Positions 34,211 to 47,900 of a DNA stretch of 64,000 nucleotides are shown here, piece by piece (the stretch's first letter is position 1; each line of letters begins with the position of its first letter). The stretch is from positions 12,488,575 through 12,552,574 of the forward strand of contig OX393576.1 of NCBI GenBank assembly GCA_947652605.1, written 5' to 3'. The stretch is from Elmis aenea. Lineage: Eukaryota > Arthropoda > Insecta > Coleoptera > Elmidae. The notes under the pieces are model-generated. The model made no database searches and had not been told where the DNA came from. It worked only from the letters and a program-made list of their open reading frames with translations. The position numbers were made by a program, and so were the translations under genes.

Positions 34211-37200
34211 TATATCATTTAACAGGAAATTTTAAGAGCTATCAAATGATGTGTTCAAAACTAAAGATTGCAATTCAAAAGAGAAAAGAAAATGATTAAT
34301 CAAACTTCTCAAACAATTGAAGGTATGCCATATTTCGTAATAAACAGCAAAGATCTACGAAAAGTTGTAGGGGTGGGGAGATTTTCCTGGGACATGCTAT
34401 GCATTACCAGTTTTGAATAAACCCATCTACAACGGATTTAAAAAAAAACGAACAGTATTGGCTTGTATACGGTTATAAAAAATTGTTTACTTAAGTAAAT
34501 TGGGGTGTACGGTACACCATGAATGACGGCATACTGCTGTAAATTTACAAATAGTGTAAACAGTCGATTATTTTATTGGTGACCATACTTAAGTAATGTT
34601 AGTGTGTGCAAGTGACGTCGTCTAAGCTGGAATAATCCAAAAAAATGTAAGTTGTAACTCAAAATATGATTCTAAAGATGATAAATATAATGTGGTCATA
34701 ATACATGTAAATTTTTTGCTAATAATTACGATAATTATAATCTTCCTGTGTAAGATGACGTAAACTCATGTCTGTAATTTGCTATTATGTAAGTGAATAA
34801 AATTGTTATTGCAAAATTTTCATAGTTAATAGCCAACGAGCTAGTAGTTGATGTTAAAAATGCATGGTTCCTTAACGGGTTGCAGCCACAATTTTTACAT
34901 TCATTTTTGAACTAGTTGATATTACACAAAACTTTAAAAAAAATTAATGCAGTAAGTATATTTGTCTTTTTAATTATGATTTTCAGTTTTTTGTCATCTC
35001 CTCAACTGGGTTTGCGTAATAAAATTATCCTTGGGTTACCCTAAAATACAAGGAATCCTACTAAAGTACTGATATTTAAAAAAAAATGAGCTAAACTTTA
35101 CAGGCGAATTATTTATTTCATTGATTTGTTTTTAATACGATTATCGCCAAGCAAATTGCTCAAATAACTTCCCCACAGGCAACAATAAAATTTGTACTTG
35201 TTATTCAAAGCAGGTGTCAGCCCTATGCGTCTAAAATGGCGCCCGAAGAACGTGGTGTCAGTCATATACGACTTACGTAGCGACTAACGTGCTAATTTAA
35301 TTTTGAGTAGCAAAAACAGATATAAAGCTATGATCATTAAGTTCATTATTACACAAATCTTGTGTGAATTACTGAAACAAATATTTTTGTGGATGATGAG
35401 CAAATTAATTTGATACCAGACGTTTTAAGAGATGTCCTGAAGTTGCTTCTAGGGCCTTACTTTTTTTATTATATTTTTAAAATTATTCCGTAGTAGCAGT
35501 TTTATTTTGTAAGAAGCAGTTCTTAGTCTCAAAAGGGTACTTAAAATGTTGTGTTATAAATCTATGCTTTTATTATTTTACCTATTTTACCACACTTAAT
35601 TAAACTGATAATGTAAAAGTGAAAAGATGATAGTACTTGCACGTTTTTCGCAAAAACGAACAAGATACAAAGGCTATAGTCTTTGCAGTTTTCTAGGAAA
35701 AATAAAACGTTTTTAAATAAAAACTTTTTACACTCGTTATGTAAATGCTCGTAATAGTTACCGAATAGTTTAAATTACGATCAATGTACATGGAAAATGG
35801 AAAAAGCGCAAAGTCTATGGCCTTTAAACTTTTTTTGAGCAAAATTTAGAAATGTTCAAACCAAAGCAATTGGCGTAAAATTCCATACACTCGATATTAA
35901 CTTGCTAAATAACAATTATTCGCCCTTACTTCGTCCAATTAACGATTTAAAAATTATGAAAAAATTCACTTTTTCAGGCAAAATTTGAATTTTTTTAAAT
36001 TACATTTATTTAAAACTTGAAGGAAAAAATGCAGAGAAAGATTTTGGTCGAAAGGGCCAAATTTCGAGAGGACATAAGTTCGCTGAAATTTTTGCCTATC
36101 GACTTAACATTGTCGGTAACATCTTCACCACATGGCATACCTCTTCCAGACCTGGAGGACATCCCCACGAAGCTTTAGGCCGCCTCCTCGTAGAAATAAT
36201 CGATCAAATTCATGCGCGCGCGCGCGCGTTTCATATCAACCGACGTTTTTGTGTGAACGAGTTCCCCACCAGCAACATATGCAATATGCAAAGCAAAATT
36301 GCACTTGAAACAAATTAAACGAAGGTCGATTAGTAATAGACCGCATGATATTAAATGATTACAAAAATCGTCGCGTGGGAACAGCGTAACATGCCCCAAT
36401 CACGTTAGGGGACACTGCATTTTACTGAATTAAATTATTTAATTGAATCAAACAAACGTTTAAGGTGCTAGCTATCATATTTAAACTCCAGCTCAATATT
36501 ATTCGTCAGTATTAAAGCAGCTGTGAATGTTTAACAAACAAAACTATCTGTAAATTGTTGTGAATTACGTTCAACACACTCATTCAATTTACCTTGAACA
36601 TACCAATGCACAAGGTTATTAAATACCAAAAGAATACATTTTCGTCTGTGATAATTGCGTGATAAAACTGTTTTTACATTAGTGAAGCATAGAATTGTGG
36701 TAAGTGCGCAATATTGATTAAAAAGATTAAAAAATAAGTAGATAAAGATTTTATTTTGCTGTATAACTGGTTGTGGTTTGTACCAACGTTTAACTAGCCC
36801 TGTAAAACTAATACGTCGATATTAATTGTATTTAACTTTCTTTTATTTAATAAAATAAAACAGGCATTGAATTAAAAGAATTGTGAGTTTACAAAACGAA
36901 AAAATACATAAAAGATACAAAAATACGTGCCATTTTCAAAAGTGACTACTCGCACAATAATTTGTTGAACTATTTAACTGTACATTTATTGACATAGATG
37001 AGCTTTGTTTAAGGATCACTAATCGTTTTTCGAAGGATCTTTTGTCAAAATGCAATACTATTTTCAAGACTCGCATCTTCATCAGTTGCAATTTATTTAT
37101 AATGAGACGAAAGATCTTTCGAAAACAAGACAAAAGATTTTTTATTCGGTTTATTTACTTATTTAGTAATAACTTATAGCTCACAAAAACTATAAAAAAA

Positions 37201-37729
37201 CTGAAAACAAAAATTAGTTTTTCCCTAGTTGCACAAAATATTTAACTAACCACACAAAGTTTTTCAAAGACTGCCTAAATTATAAATTTTTGTGCCTTTT
37301 TCCTGTGCAGAACTTTTACATTAATTTTTAAATTTCTGATAAAAACCTTGTTTTCGATTTAGTGAAAAGTTATTGTAAGTCTTCAATATTTTCTTAATGA
37401 TAAGAATAATGTACAGATAAAAAATCATCTAATTTGCATTAAATGAATTAAATACAAATTATCTAACAACTCTAAGATTTCATTGTTAAATAACCAAAAT
37501 AATTTTTATATTTAACGTACGTTTTTTTATTATCTGTACGGTATGTTCATTCATTACAGTTTATCAAACATTTTTAATTACTTTTTAATACTCTCTGTCG
37601 TTTCATAATATGTCCACAGCTTACTTTGATCTTTGATTTTACGCATTTGTTCAATTTCGTTGTTTTTTTTATTTTCATAGATTGATTTTATTAGATGTGT
37701 TAATTTAGAACTACAAATTTCATGTTATT
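34211..37729. other. Long gene-poor stretch
   Basis: AT-rich. It holds a GC dinucleotide run at 36214-36228 and one short + strand ORF at 36029-36178 (49 residues) of unclear meaning. No splice-linked gene recognised. Confidence 0.45.
36214..36228. repeat. (GC)7 microsatellite
   Basis: Uninterrupted alternating GC run in a very AT-rich setting. Confidence 0.9.
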
Positions 37730-38383
37730 CTTTTTATTCGTTGTACAAAAACGTAAAATAAATTGGTTATAAAAATTTTGTAATATAAACGTCAAGTTTT
37801 GTATTGTTTAAATATTTTGATTAAAATAGTCTAGTAAATAAAAAAAGCTGTTTCATAATCATTCAACGAAAAACTGCTTTTTAAAAATTTATAAATTATC
37901 TTTTGTTTTATGGCACTCCTTAGCTTCATAGGGGCTTTTTGATGAATTTTATTTGTTTCGAGTCTAAATATCAAAATAAATACATTAAACCTTTTATTAT
38001 TAAGAAGAGGAAAAATGCTTTACTATGAGGTCATAGCCAGCTATGGTTTCCTTTTTTAAAAAATGCTAGTTTGTAATTTATCTAAGAATTAAAGCAATAT
38101 TGAAACAAATGGATGTTTTCTTTTTATAGTGTGTAAAAAAATCTACAATTTTTTCCTCAAAAATATTTTTGTACCATCAAGTATAACCTAGTTATTAACG
38201 ATTTAAAAAAAAAACAACGCTTTGATTTTTGTTTCTTATCAGCGTGCCATGGAAATTTTTAAAATCATTAAAGCATCATTGAATAGGTCTCCGAAAATGG
38301 AACAATTTATTTAATTTAAACTTCTTTGTAGCTCTCACCGTTTACGAGATCCCAATATTGGCCCTTCTATGTGGGCCACCCTG
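37730..38383. mobile_element. Solo right arm related to the foldback at 47525-49194
   Basis: Ends CCACCCTG-TA at 38383 and matches the right arm of the 47525-49194 element over about 650 bp (shared AAAAAGCTGTTTCATAATCATT, split as AAAAAGCTGTTTC and ATAATCATT, then GAGGTCATAGCC and ACCGTTTACGAGATCC). No left arm is present. Confidence 0.75.
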
Positions 38384-39316
38384 TATACTTGTTGTTGTTT
38401 AGTAGCTGTACATTATTTTTATAATTAACACTTTATTAAAAGACTTCTAATTACGTACTACTTTCCTTCATTTAATAATTTTTGCACGGCTATTATAATT
38501 GATCTAATGTTTGTCTCTTGCACAAAGTCTACCAAAAGTGGTGCTATTTAAAAAAAAAAAAAAGTAAATCTCAGAAACGCTTCAATACATATATGTTAAA
38601 TCCAATAAAATGTTTGAAGGGGACTTACGACTTTAAATTTTTTTTAATAAACAAAAAACAACCAATATCTATCCATTAAAATAAAAAACGTACAGGCTGA
38701 AAAGCTCTTGCAACACCGTAAATATCAAAATTTCGTATACACTTTGTGCCATTTTAAGCAGTTTTTTCGCCAATTTCTAATATGTAAGATTACTTTTAAA
38801 AAAAACATATTATTATATACTCTCTGGGACATCCTGTATATTAAACTTAACGTGTTTTATGTTCTATTATGAAAACATTAGAGTTTTCTGGTACATTATC
38901 AACGTCTCCCTCACACTTCATGCTACAATAAAACGTGATTATTTAATGCAGCCTTGTCAACTATTCTAATCACATCCTCTGTACTGTTAGTGCTAATGTC
39001 CGCCTATTTAGATAACTGCTTTTTATTCATTGAGACTGGCGATGATTATGCAAAATATAATATTTTTGTGACGTAATGAGAGCAATGTGTGGATTTTAAA
39101 GTTTAAATGAGGCGCAAAGTTCATTAATAATCGTCCATGGGCGCCGAAGAAGGGTTTCCAAGTGAAATATATAGTCAAAATTGATTTTATAATAAATAAA
39201 AAAATGCTATCTCAAAATCTAGACTTATTTTTATATCATTTTACGCAGTTTTGCCCCCTGTTAAAAATATAGACCGTTTATAACAAAATAGTATATTTCA
39301 CAACAAGTTATGAAAG
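38384..39316. other. Gene-free stretch with a degenerate element end
   Basis: CTGGGACATCCTGTATA near 38824-38840 looks like a decayed CACCCTG-TA terminus; its partner was not found. No gene recognised. Confidence 0.4.
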
Positions 39317-39395
39317 TCCAGTTTTTTTCGTGAGGTGAGATTTATTCACGAGCCTTAAAGCGGCTAGTGAGCAAATCTCACGAACGAAAAAAACT
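39317..39395. repeat. Hairpin-forming inverted repeat
   Basis: CAGTTTTTTTCGTGAG pairs with the inverted CTCACGAACGAAAAAAACTG. An inner stem also pairs around CACGAGCC. It lies ~220 bp left of the piggyBac element. Confidence 0.7.
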
Positions 39396-39620
39396 GATTT
39401 AATCTCGAGTCGTAAATGCTTTTTTTCTACGAAATTTAAATTAAATAAACGACCCAAATGACAATTATTATTATGTATAAAGTTTTAATTAATCATTTCA
39501 TTTCCATAGCGACACCACCACACTGACATTGACATAAATAAAATTATAACCTGCAAACGAAATATATTTAATGTTAATTTTTGTACCATTCTTAGGTTTT
39601 TATATAAAATGCTACATTAA

Positions 39621-41324
39621 CCCGTTAACGCCCAGTGTCCTATTTGTAGGACAATATTTTAAATTTTTTTTTGCGCCTTCTTCCGGCATATACAAACATT
39701 TACCGCGCTCGCCACATTGAAAGGAACACGTGTAAGCTTCCTTCTCTTGGATTAGTTTACGAGAATTATTTTGCACCATGGTGTAGAATAAATGTAAACA
39801 CCACCTATTTGCGAGAATAGTGCGCGGTAATACATCTATAGTGCCCTTGACAACAATAACCCTGGTAATAATTTTTTTTTGCAGTTATGATATGCCAATA
39901 AACGTAACTAACTATGTAAACTATCATTTTTGGTCGATTTTCACCGAAGCTTTTTCCCAGAGTTAGCAAATCTCAGTGTCCTATAAATATGACGCTGGGA
40001 TTGACAAGCACCTGAGCCATGTATACAATGTGTGAATTTTCATTACAGGTTTTTAACTTATCACACAAATTATGAATAGACATGTTTTTAAAACTTTGGA
40101 AGAGGCTTGGGAATATTGTATAGAAGAGGAAATTGAAGCAAACATTCTGGCGTTACCCCCTGACGTCGACGATATGATAGATGAAGAGGGCATTGACGAC
40201 GAAGATCTTACATTTCCTGTAGTAAGTGACATTCCAGGATCTGCAGAAGTCGAGATAAATAACGATAAAGACGACTTTGAAGAAGAATACGTCACCATTA
40301 ACTTTCTTCGCAACGAATGCTCCTTCAACTTCAAATGACCCATCAACCGGAAAGAAAAGAAAATTAGATAAAAAAAACAAGATTGTACGAACTGAAAGAA
40401 GCTTTAGCTGATTTGATATCGGTCAGTATTTTTGAACAGCTTTTTGACAGTCACGTTTATCAAATGATAGTAGACGAAACAATCCGTTACGCATCAACGC
40501 AAAAAAATAAACATGACTTTTCTATAACTGCAGATGAAATAAAAATGTTTTTCGGATTCCTCATATTCACCGGCTATCACACACTGCCAAGCGAGAGAGA
40601 CTATTGATCTGATGACGACGATTTAGAAGTAGCTTTAGTTCGCAAAGTGCCCAATAAAATCGACAAAAGAACTTGAAAAGGCTGCAAGAGGAACATATGA
40701 TTTTCAGTTCGATCAAAAAAATAAGATTTTAGTTGTTAAATGGAACGACAACAAATGCGTGTCTCTGGCAACAAATTTTGATACCGTGGAACCATTAGCT
40801 TCAGCTCCTCGATGGAGTAGGGAAAAAAAAGAACGTGTCGCATTTCCTCAACCGAGAGTAATCCATTATTATAATAAGTACATGGGAGGTGTGGATCAGC
40901 ACGATTGGTTGCTAGAAAAACATTCAATTTCTGTTAGAGGGAAAAAATGGAACGCTTACGTTTTGGGGCAAGTGCAATGAAAAATTATGCACAACTTGCT
41001 TTTTCACAATACCATAAAAACAATTAAATTTTAAATATTTTTTTAAAGAATTACTCCATTCATTATTGTTTCTTTTCAGTTAAGACTTTATCATTACTTA
41101 TTATAGCTATTTCTATTTTTTACTGCAATATAAATTAGTTTTCAATTTATCGTATAAATATATCTCTCCTTCCCAGCGTCCTATCCATATGACAGCCCCT
41201 AGCACATGAACTAGTGGGAGTATTAAATTTTGGCAGGTACCAACGTCTTTAGAAGACCACAAATAGCAAATTATCTGAAATTCATATAGGTGTGACAAAA
41301 AAAAATAATTTGGGCGTTAATGGG
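39621..41324 (+). mobile_element. piggyBac element, internally deleted, with TTAA target duplication
   Basis: The 1704-bp element is flanked by TTAA at 39617-39620 and 41325-41328, the piggyBac target site. The ends are inverted: CCCGTTAACGCCCA on the left and TGGGCGTTAATGGG on the right (one mismatch). Subterminal motifs based on GTCCTAT and TATGAC repeat near both ends. It carries transposase remnants (separate entry). Loss of most of the catalytic region means it can only move with transposase supplied from elsewhere. Confidence 0.9.
40072..40980 (+). pseudogene. Broken piggyBac transposase (PGBD3-like)
   Basis: Three coding remnants remain. The first (40072-40338) begins with an ATG and is an acidic N-terminal region. 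The second (40383-40606) matches the start of the DDE_Tnp_1_7 domain, including DEIKMFFGFLIFTGYHTLPS, and ends at an in-frame TGA where relatives have Trp. The third (40681-40980) carries the conserved YYNKYMGGVDQHDWLLEKHS block and RGKKW. Between the second and third, several hundred residues of the catalytic core are missing, including the DDD residues. Frames differ between the first and second pieces. It is non-functional as a transposase. Confidence 0.85.
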
Positions 41325-41440
41325 TTAAAATTAAATTATTTGATAAGAATATTACCGCAATTTTAGTTTATTATGAGTTTAAGTTAAAAAAACATCATAA
41401 ATTTTACAATTTGATTTTGATTTTGACAGTGACACTATTT

Positions 41441-41487
41441 TCGCCGCTAGTGGCGAAAGTTAATTTTCGCCACTAGAGCCGAAAGTA
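41441..41487. repeat. Hairpin-forming inverted repeat
   Basis: CTAGTGGCGAAAGTTAATTTTCGCCACTAG is a near-perfect palindrome when read as halves CTAGTGGCGAAA and TTTCGCCACTAG. It lies ~115 bp right of the piggyBac element. Confidence 0.75.
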
Positions 41488-41928
41488 AAACTTTCATGTA
41501 GGGTAGGCAGTGAAAAAATAACAACTATCATATACATGAGTAGAAAAAAGCTTATTTCTAACAACAAATTTCGAGATGGCAATAATTTCTGGAACACCCT
41601 GTATAGCAGGCAAAAAGTATCGGAACGTATTTGTTTTCAATTTTGTAACATATTTGTACAAGTGATATTCGTACTGTGACTGTTATCACGTAAAATAAAA
41701 AACTGTTTACAAACACATTCCAGAAGTATTTAGCGCGTACCAAATGATAAACTTAAGTGGTTTTTATTTAATTAAGAATTTAAGACCAGTCTGTATGTGA
41801 GAGTCATAACCCGTATCATAAACGACAGTAGTAGTCAGTTATATCAACTGTGAATAATATTTCATTTATTTTTGAATCAGAGGGGAATAAGGACAGTTGT
41901 GCTCGTCATTAACAAGAGAATACGGATT

Positions 41929-44900
41929 ATGGAAAATTGTTTTAAAATACAACATGTTCCTGTAACTATCGAAGAAGGCGAGCTAAATAAAGGGGCCCTG
42001 AAAATTTTAAAAGTTATTCGTTCCACATGGCCTGTAGAAGATATCGAGTTTAAGGTAATTATCCACAAATGTTATTGTTGTACATAAAATTATTTTATTA
42101 CTGAAGTAAATAAAAAGCAAACTTATTACTACTGGTTATCGCTACAAACGTGTTTAAATTGATAAGAGTTGATGGTAAATAAATTATTTTAACACTTGAT
42201 TTGTTTAAATGCCCTAATTTTTATCGCTATATCTGTTTGTTTTAAACTCCCGGTGCTATGTACCAATAAATCTTGATTATGTGGCCTTGTAGCAGCATGC
42301 TAAAATTATTTTTGTAAAGTTTTATGTGTGTTTTATTACCATTTCAACATATAGTATAAATCAAAATGTATATACTACGCTTGCTAGCATTAGGGTTTAG
42401 TTATCTCTTTATTGAGATAAAAGAGCTTCAAGCTCATAAATTTGCAAGTTATATTTTATAAACAATATTTCCTGCAAAAACAATAATTTACACGCTCAAA
42501 AAAAATTGTTTTGGAACACAAGTATAGGGCAAATAGAACCACTTTCGTTAAATATTTGTTTAATTTTAATATTTTTTGCGAATTGGACAAGATATGTGGC
42601 TTAATAATATTGTTCCAAATATTTTTACAAACCTTAAAAAGCCGTAAAAAATTGTTTAGGCCGTTTCTAAACTAACTTAAGGTGGAAATGCATTACTTAG
42701 GTTGTCTTTAACATTTTCTGAAAATATAAAGACCATCCCGAAATAATCGATTTGTATTTTTATTGTATTGTGGATCATGTTTTTCCCTGGACGTCTTTTA
42801 ACATAGTTTTTGTACCAATCAAATCCCAATAGATTTATTTTAGTTTTATCAGACCAAAGAATGCCTCCACATTGTCAATGGACAATCAGACTGCTCTTTA
42901 ACAAATTTAATTCCATTCCTGTCATTTTTGGCTCGTTTTTTGAAGACTTGTCTCTATTTCATGTTCAGTTAATCTTCTCCAATTTGTAGAAATATGAAAA
43001 ATATTCTATATCGAGAACCAAATTGACACTTTTCTAGGACTATCAGTAATTAGATTGATATCTTCACATTGCTTGTATTTTGTTGCCTCGGTTTTTATTA
43101 TACAGGGTGTCCCAATTATACACCCACAAAAAGTAGGTGCATATTCCTGAGTGAAAATGTTGACCATTTGTCAAATATTTTGTTATCCGAAAATGCTTCC
43201 TTTCAAAGTTAGAGACCTCCAGTTGCAAGAAAAAAAAATCAAAAAATCGAATACGTCCTAGCCGTTTAAGCTAGAGCTATCAAACTTGGCCGAAATGTTT
43301 AGGTGTATCCTATTGACTTTGCGGGCTAATTAGAAAGAAAACATGTAATTGGAAGTATGATTTATAGTCAGGTCATCCGCTTACCATTTTCAGAATTTTT
43401 TACTCTTGAATAAAATTGAAAATGTCATTCGTCCATAAGAAAGTACGACTTAAGAGGAAAAAATTCGTCCCTCTTTGTTTTTTGCTGTAAACGTAGCCGT
43501 TTTCGAGAAAATTAGCGCTAAGATGCATCGACAAACTCTGTTTATACACCTCAAATATTTTTTTTACTAGACTTAGTTGGCTAATGTCATGCTTGAAAAA
43601 AATTCTGACGTATCCGATTTTTTGATTTTTTTTTATTGCAACTGGAGGTCTCTAACTTTGAAAGGAAGCATTTTCGGTAACAAAATATTTGACAAATGGT
43701 CATCATTTTCACTCGGGAATATGCACCTACTTTTTGGCCGTGTATAATTGGTATTACATTAAAATATCTTTTTAACATTTTTAGGGAATATAATGCACTC
43801 ATAAATCGTAGCTTACTAATATGGTTTGCTTTGGATTATCAATGTTTGTTTGCACATTATGCATTTAATCGTTTCCTAACGAGTTACTGATAAAACGCTT
43901 TTAAAAATTCAATTGTTATTATCAATACGATGTAAAACTTATTTAAATACATATATCTATGACGCATGATAATTCCAAATAAAATTATGAGTACATACAC
44001 ATGTGTAAACGATGTTCTATTTAGTTTAAATGTATTTGTCAAGTGCATTGTTCTTTTAAAGAAATTATCCACGACAATTTTATGTGCACATATGTGTGTA
44101 CAAGGTAGAAAAAATTATGTGTAATCGTCAACAATTAGTTTACATTTTGTATTAAACATTCTTCAAGAAACACAAAGTTTGAAGAACGTCTTTAAAACAT
44201 ATGCAGCAATTGTTTTAAATCATTTACTAGAAAATACGATTTAGTAAAGTAATCGTTAGACATTTACCTTTTAAAATATTTCGTTCAACAATTTGAAGTC
44301 ACTTTCATGGAACATAAAGCAACTGCTTTGCATATTTTGGTGAAGAAAAATGCTGCATTTCCCGTTTCTGGATGATTTTAACTTTAAAAGTCATAAGATA
44401 TTATTTTTCGTAGAATGTATGCATTATTTTCTTTATAAACGGTCAAATTTGCTATTAATCTGGATGATTTTACGTGCAAAATAACTAGTCGAAGGATGTT
44501 TAGTAGCCTACCTGTATTATATTAACGCCATTGTCCTTAATTTCCAATTCGCTCCGGTATATTTCAATAAAATCGGTTTGGTGAAAATTGCTCGAAAACA
44601 ATTGCTCGAAAGAAAATTGCTCGAATACAATTGCTCGAAAAAATGTTCCTCGAAAGCCTAGCTGCTCAAATAATTTCTCGAAATAATAAAATGTTATTTA
44701 AAAAAATTTATTAACTTTATATAACTTTATATAAATACAAAATAATTAAATGTAGGTACTTACTGGAAACGTTGTTTACATTTGTTAAAAAAGTTATGAC
44801 ACAAACTTACCTTTTTTAAATGGATGCTATAGTTGGCTATGACCTATTTAAATTCCTTATGTTTTTCTTATTCCAAATATATAAGGGTTGTTGTAGTTAT

Positions 44901-47900
44901 TTTCAATAATGCGCAAGTTACAAAGGCTTTTTAGTTGTTTTTTTAAGATAACATAGTAGGCTGTGAAAACAAAGTGTAAAACCTTTTAAAACTTTAGTCG
45001 TACAAGTTACGAAAGTTTTTTAATTTGTTGTTGAGATAAACACTATAAATATTTGAAATTATTATACAGGGTGTTTCTTAAGTATTGCAAAAAAAATCGG
45101 AAGGTGATTCCTTATCAAAAATTAAGGAGTGTCTTTCATATAAATTTTTTTCCTTAGACGTCTCCTTTCGGAGTTACACCTCCCTAAAGGGGAAAGCAAA
45201 AGTTAAGTTTTTATTTTTTTCTCAAATTTTGATAAATTTAGGAGAATGATATTTGGCAGATGTTTTATATTTATTAAAAGGTTTCCCATAGTAATATTTT
45301 TAATCATCGTCCACCTTTACAGGGGAAGTGCGACCCCTGTTGATTTTTTTATCAGAACTTTTTGGTGGGTTAAAATTTTGCATTTAAAAAAAAATTATTT
45401 AAAGCTTGACTTCTTTAGAAATTTTTTTTATTCTTCGTTTTTCTCGTAAAACCTACTGTTCTCGGCCCCCTGTGAAGGTGGAAGATGATTAAAAATATTA
45501 CTATGGAAAACCTTTTAATAAGTATAAAACATCTGCCAAATGTCATTCTTCTACATTTCTTCAAATTTGAGAAATAAAATAGAAACCTAATTTTACCGCT
45601 CCCCTTTATGGATGTGTAACTCCGAAAGGAGACGTCTAAGGAAAAAAATGTATATGAAAGACCCCCTTAATTTTCGATAAGGAATCACCTCCCGATTTTT
45701 TTTGCAATACTTAAGAAACGCCCTGTATACTACATAACTACTGATTCTGACTATATTGTTGTTATCTTATGTTCAGTATAAGTAACTTATTTCATTATTT
45801 CGAGAATTTTCTTTTCAAGAAATTGTTATTTGAGCAACTAAACTTTCGAGGAACTTTCCATTCGAAGAACAATTTTTCGAGCAATTTTCCGCAACCCAAT
45901 AAAATCAGTGTGCATTCAAATTTGAAGATGAGCATAATTTTCTACAGGGCAGCTTAAATTCGATGAGATTATGTATATCTCGTATTATTAAGGACAGAAA
46001 ATTAATCAAATCAGAAAGAAAACTTGCACTTTTCCAACTGAAATCGATTTTGTATGTATTTTTTAAATTTTTCTCACAATTTTTTGTCTTAAAAATGAAC
46101 GAAAATTCGTAAACTAAATGATTTGTTGTTTTTATTATTTTCGCAATTTTTAAATAAAATGCCTCAATGGGGTTAGCTGTTGACAGATGGGCTCACCAAC
46201 AAACTGGTTGGCTGCAACCTGAATGATGGAGATGAAAGGGACACCGTACTTGTCCGTGTGTATGGAAACAAGACCGATCTCCTGATAGATCGTGCTGCAG
46301 AAACGAGGTAAGTTTTGTTGAGTTTCTTAAGCGCAATCGGGTGAAAATCACAATCTTAGAAACTAAAGCTTCATAACTAATAAATGGCGTGTTTAATCAC
46401 TTAAAAATTATGAAAATGTAGCCCTTATATTGGGGGTTGATTAGGAAGTTCTTTTTTTTATTCTTAATGAGCATAAACTAATTTAACAGGTTAATTTTTT
46501 TTTGCTCGACCTCTCATTAAAACGCTATGAAGTATAAAGGATGGTGAAATATTGCCCCTTTTGATCATCCAGCTTCGTAACTGAAAAATCTAATGGATTG
46601 CTTTCGCTTCCAGAAACATTCTTCTTTTAAACAAAGTCAAACTAGCTCCCCGCCTATACGCCACATTCGAGAATGGTTTAGCTTACGAATATGTACCAGG
46701 ATGCACGTTAAGCTACAAAGCTGTAACTCAACCCCACATATACAGTTTGGTGGCTGCCCGAATGGCAAATCTGCACAAAGTTAAAGTTCCAAACGATTTA
46801 AAACAGACACCAATGCTGTGGAATAAACTGCAACAATTTTTCGACCTAGTACCTGAAAATTTAACCGACGAACGCAAAAATAAAAGGTAATAATGATCGT
46901 CACTTAAGTGGATCATGATAAACAAATGAATATTTGCAGATGTAAAGAGTTTATAATGCCGAAGTCGCAAATCCAATCGGAAATTAATTTTTTAAAGCCC
47001 AAACTGCTGAAACTCGACAGTCCAATAGTGTTCGCTCACAATGATTTGCTATTGGGTAACGTTATTTACACCGCCGAAACGGATAGTGTAACCTTCATTG
47101 ATTTTGAATACGCTGCTCTGAATTACCAAGCTTACGATATTGGAAATCATTTTACAGAATTTGTAGGTGAGTTTAGACAACAACAATTACGGAAGCCGCC
47201 CTCAGGAAAAGTTAATCGAGTCCTTGCTTTCCCCGAATTATACAGAGCGGGACAGGTTGCTTATTGCAATGATTTTTAAGCATCCTAAAATTGGCTGCTG
47301 TTTTCCCCACCTGCAGCTCAAAATTTTGTGCATTATAGTCTAAATTTTTAATGTTTTTCGTTTTTTTCCGATAATCCACAACTCCATACTTTTTCGAATC
47401 GAACCTAAACTGATACCATTTCACGTAAAATTCGCGAAGAAGCGCTCCTTTGAAATTTGGCAGCTTTCTCCTGGGATACTAGAAAAACTCATGTTGTTGG
47501 GGAAAGCTAGAGAAATTCCATATACAGGGCGGTTCACATAGAAGGGCGCCGCTATTGGGATCTCGTAAACGGTACAAAGAAGTTCAAATTAGACAAATTG
47601 TTCCCCTTTCTGAGACCTATTCAGTGATACTTAAATATTTTAAAAAAGTTCCATGGCATGCTAGATAATAAACTAAAATCAAAATGGGTTTTTTTAAATC
47701 GTTAATAACTCGGTTATACTTGATGGTACAAAAATATTTTTGGGAAAAAAGTTGTAGATTTTTTCCGCACTATAAAATGAAAACATTCATTTGTTTTAAT
47801 ATTGTTTAAATTCTTAGATAAATTACAAACTTGCATTTTTTTAATGGAAACCATAGTTGGCTATGACCTCATAAAAAAACATTTTTTTAAATCTTTTTAA

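Noticed and set aside
36175..36399. 74-codon - strand ORF next to the GC run
   Set aside because: No recognisable motif; it spans a microsatellite and has no splice partners.
46728..46976. 82-codon - strand ORF
   Set aside because: Antisense to ethanolamine kinase exons 3 and 4.
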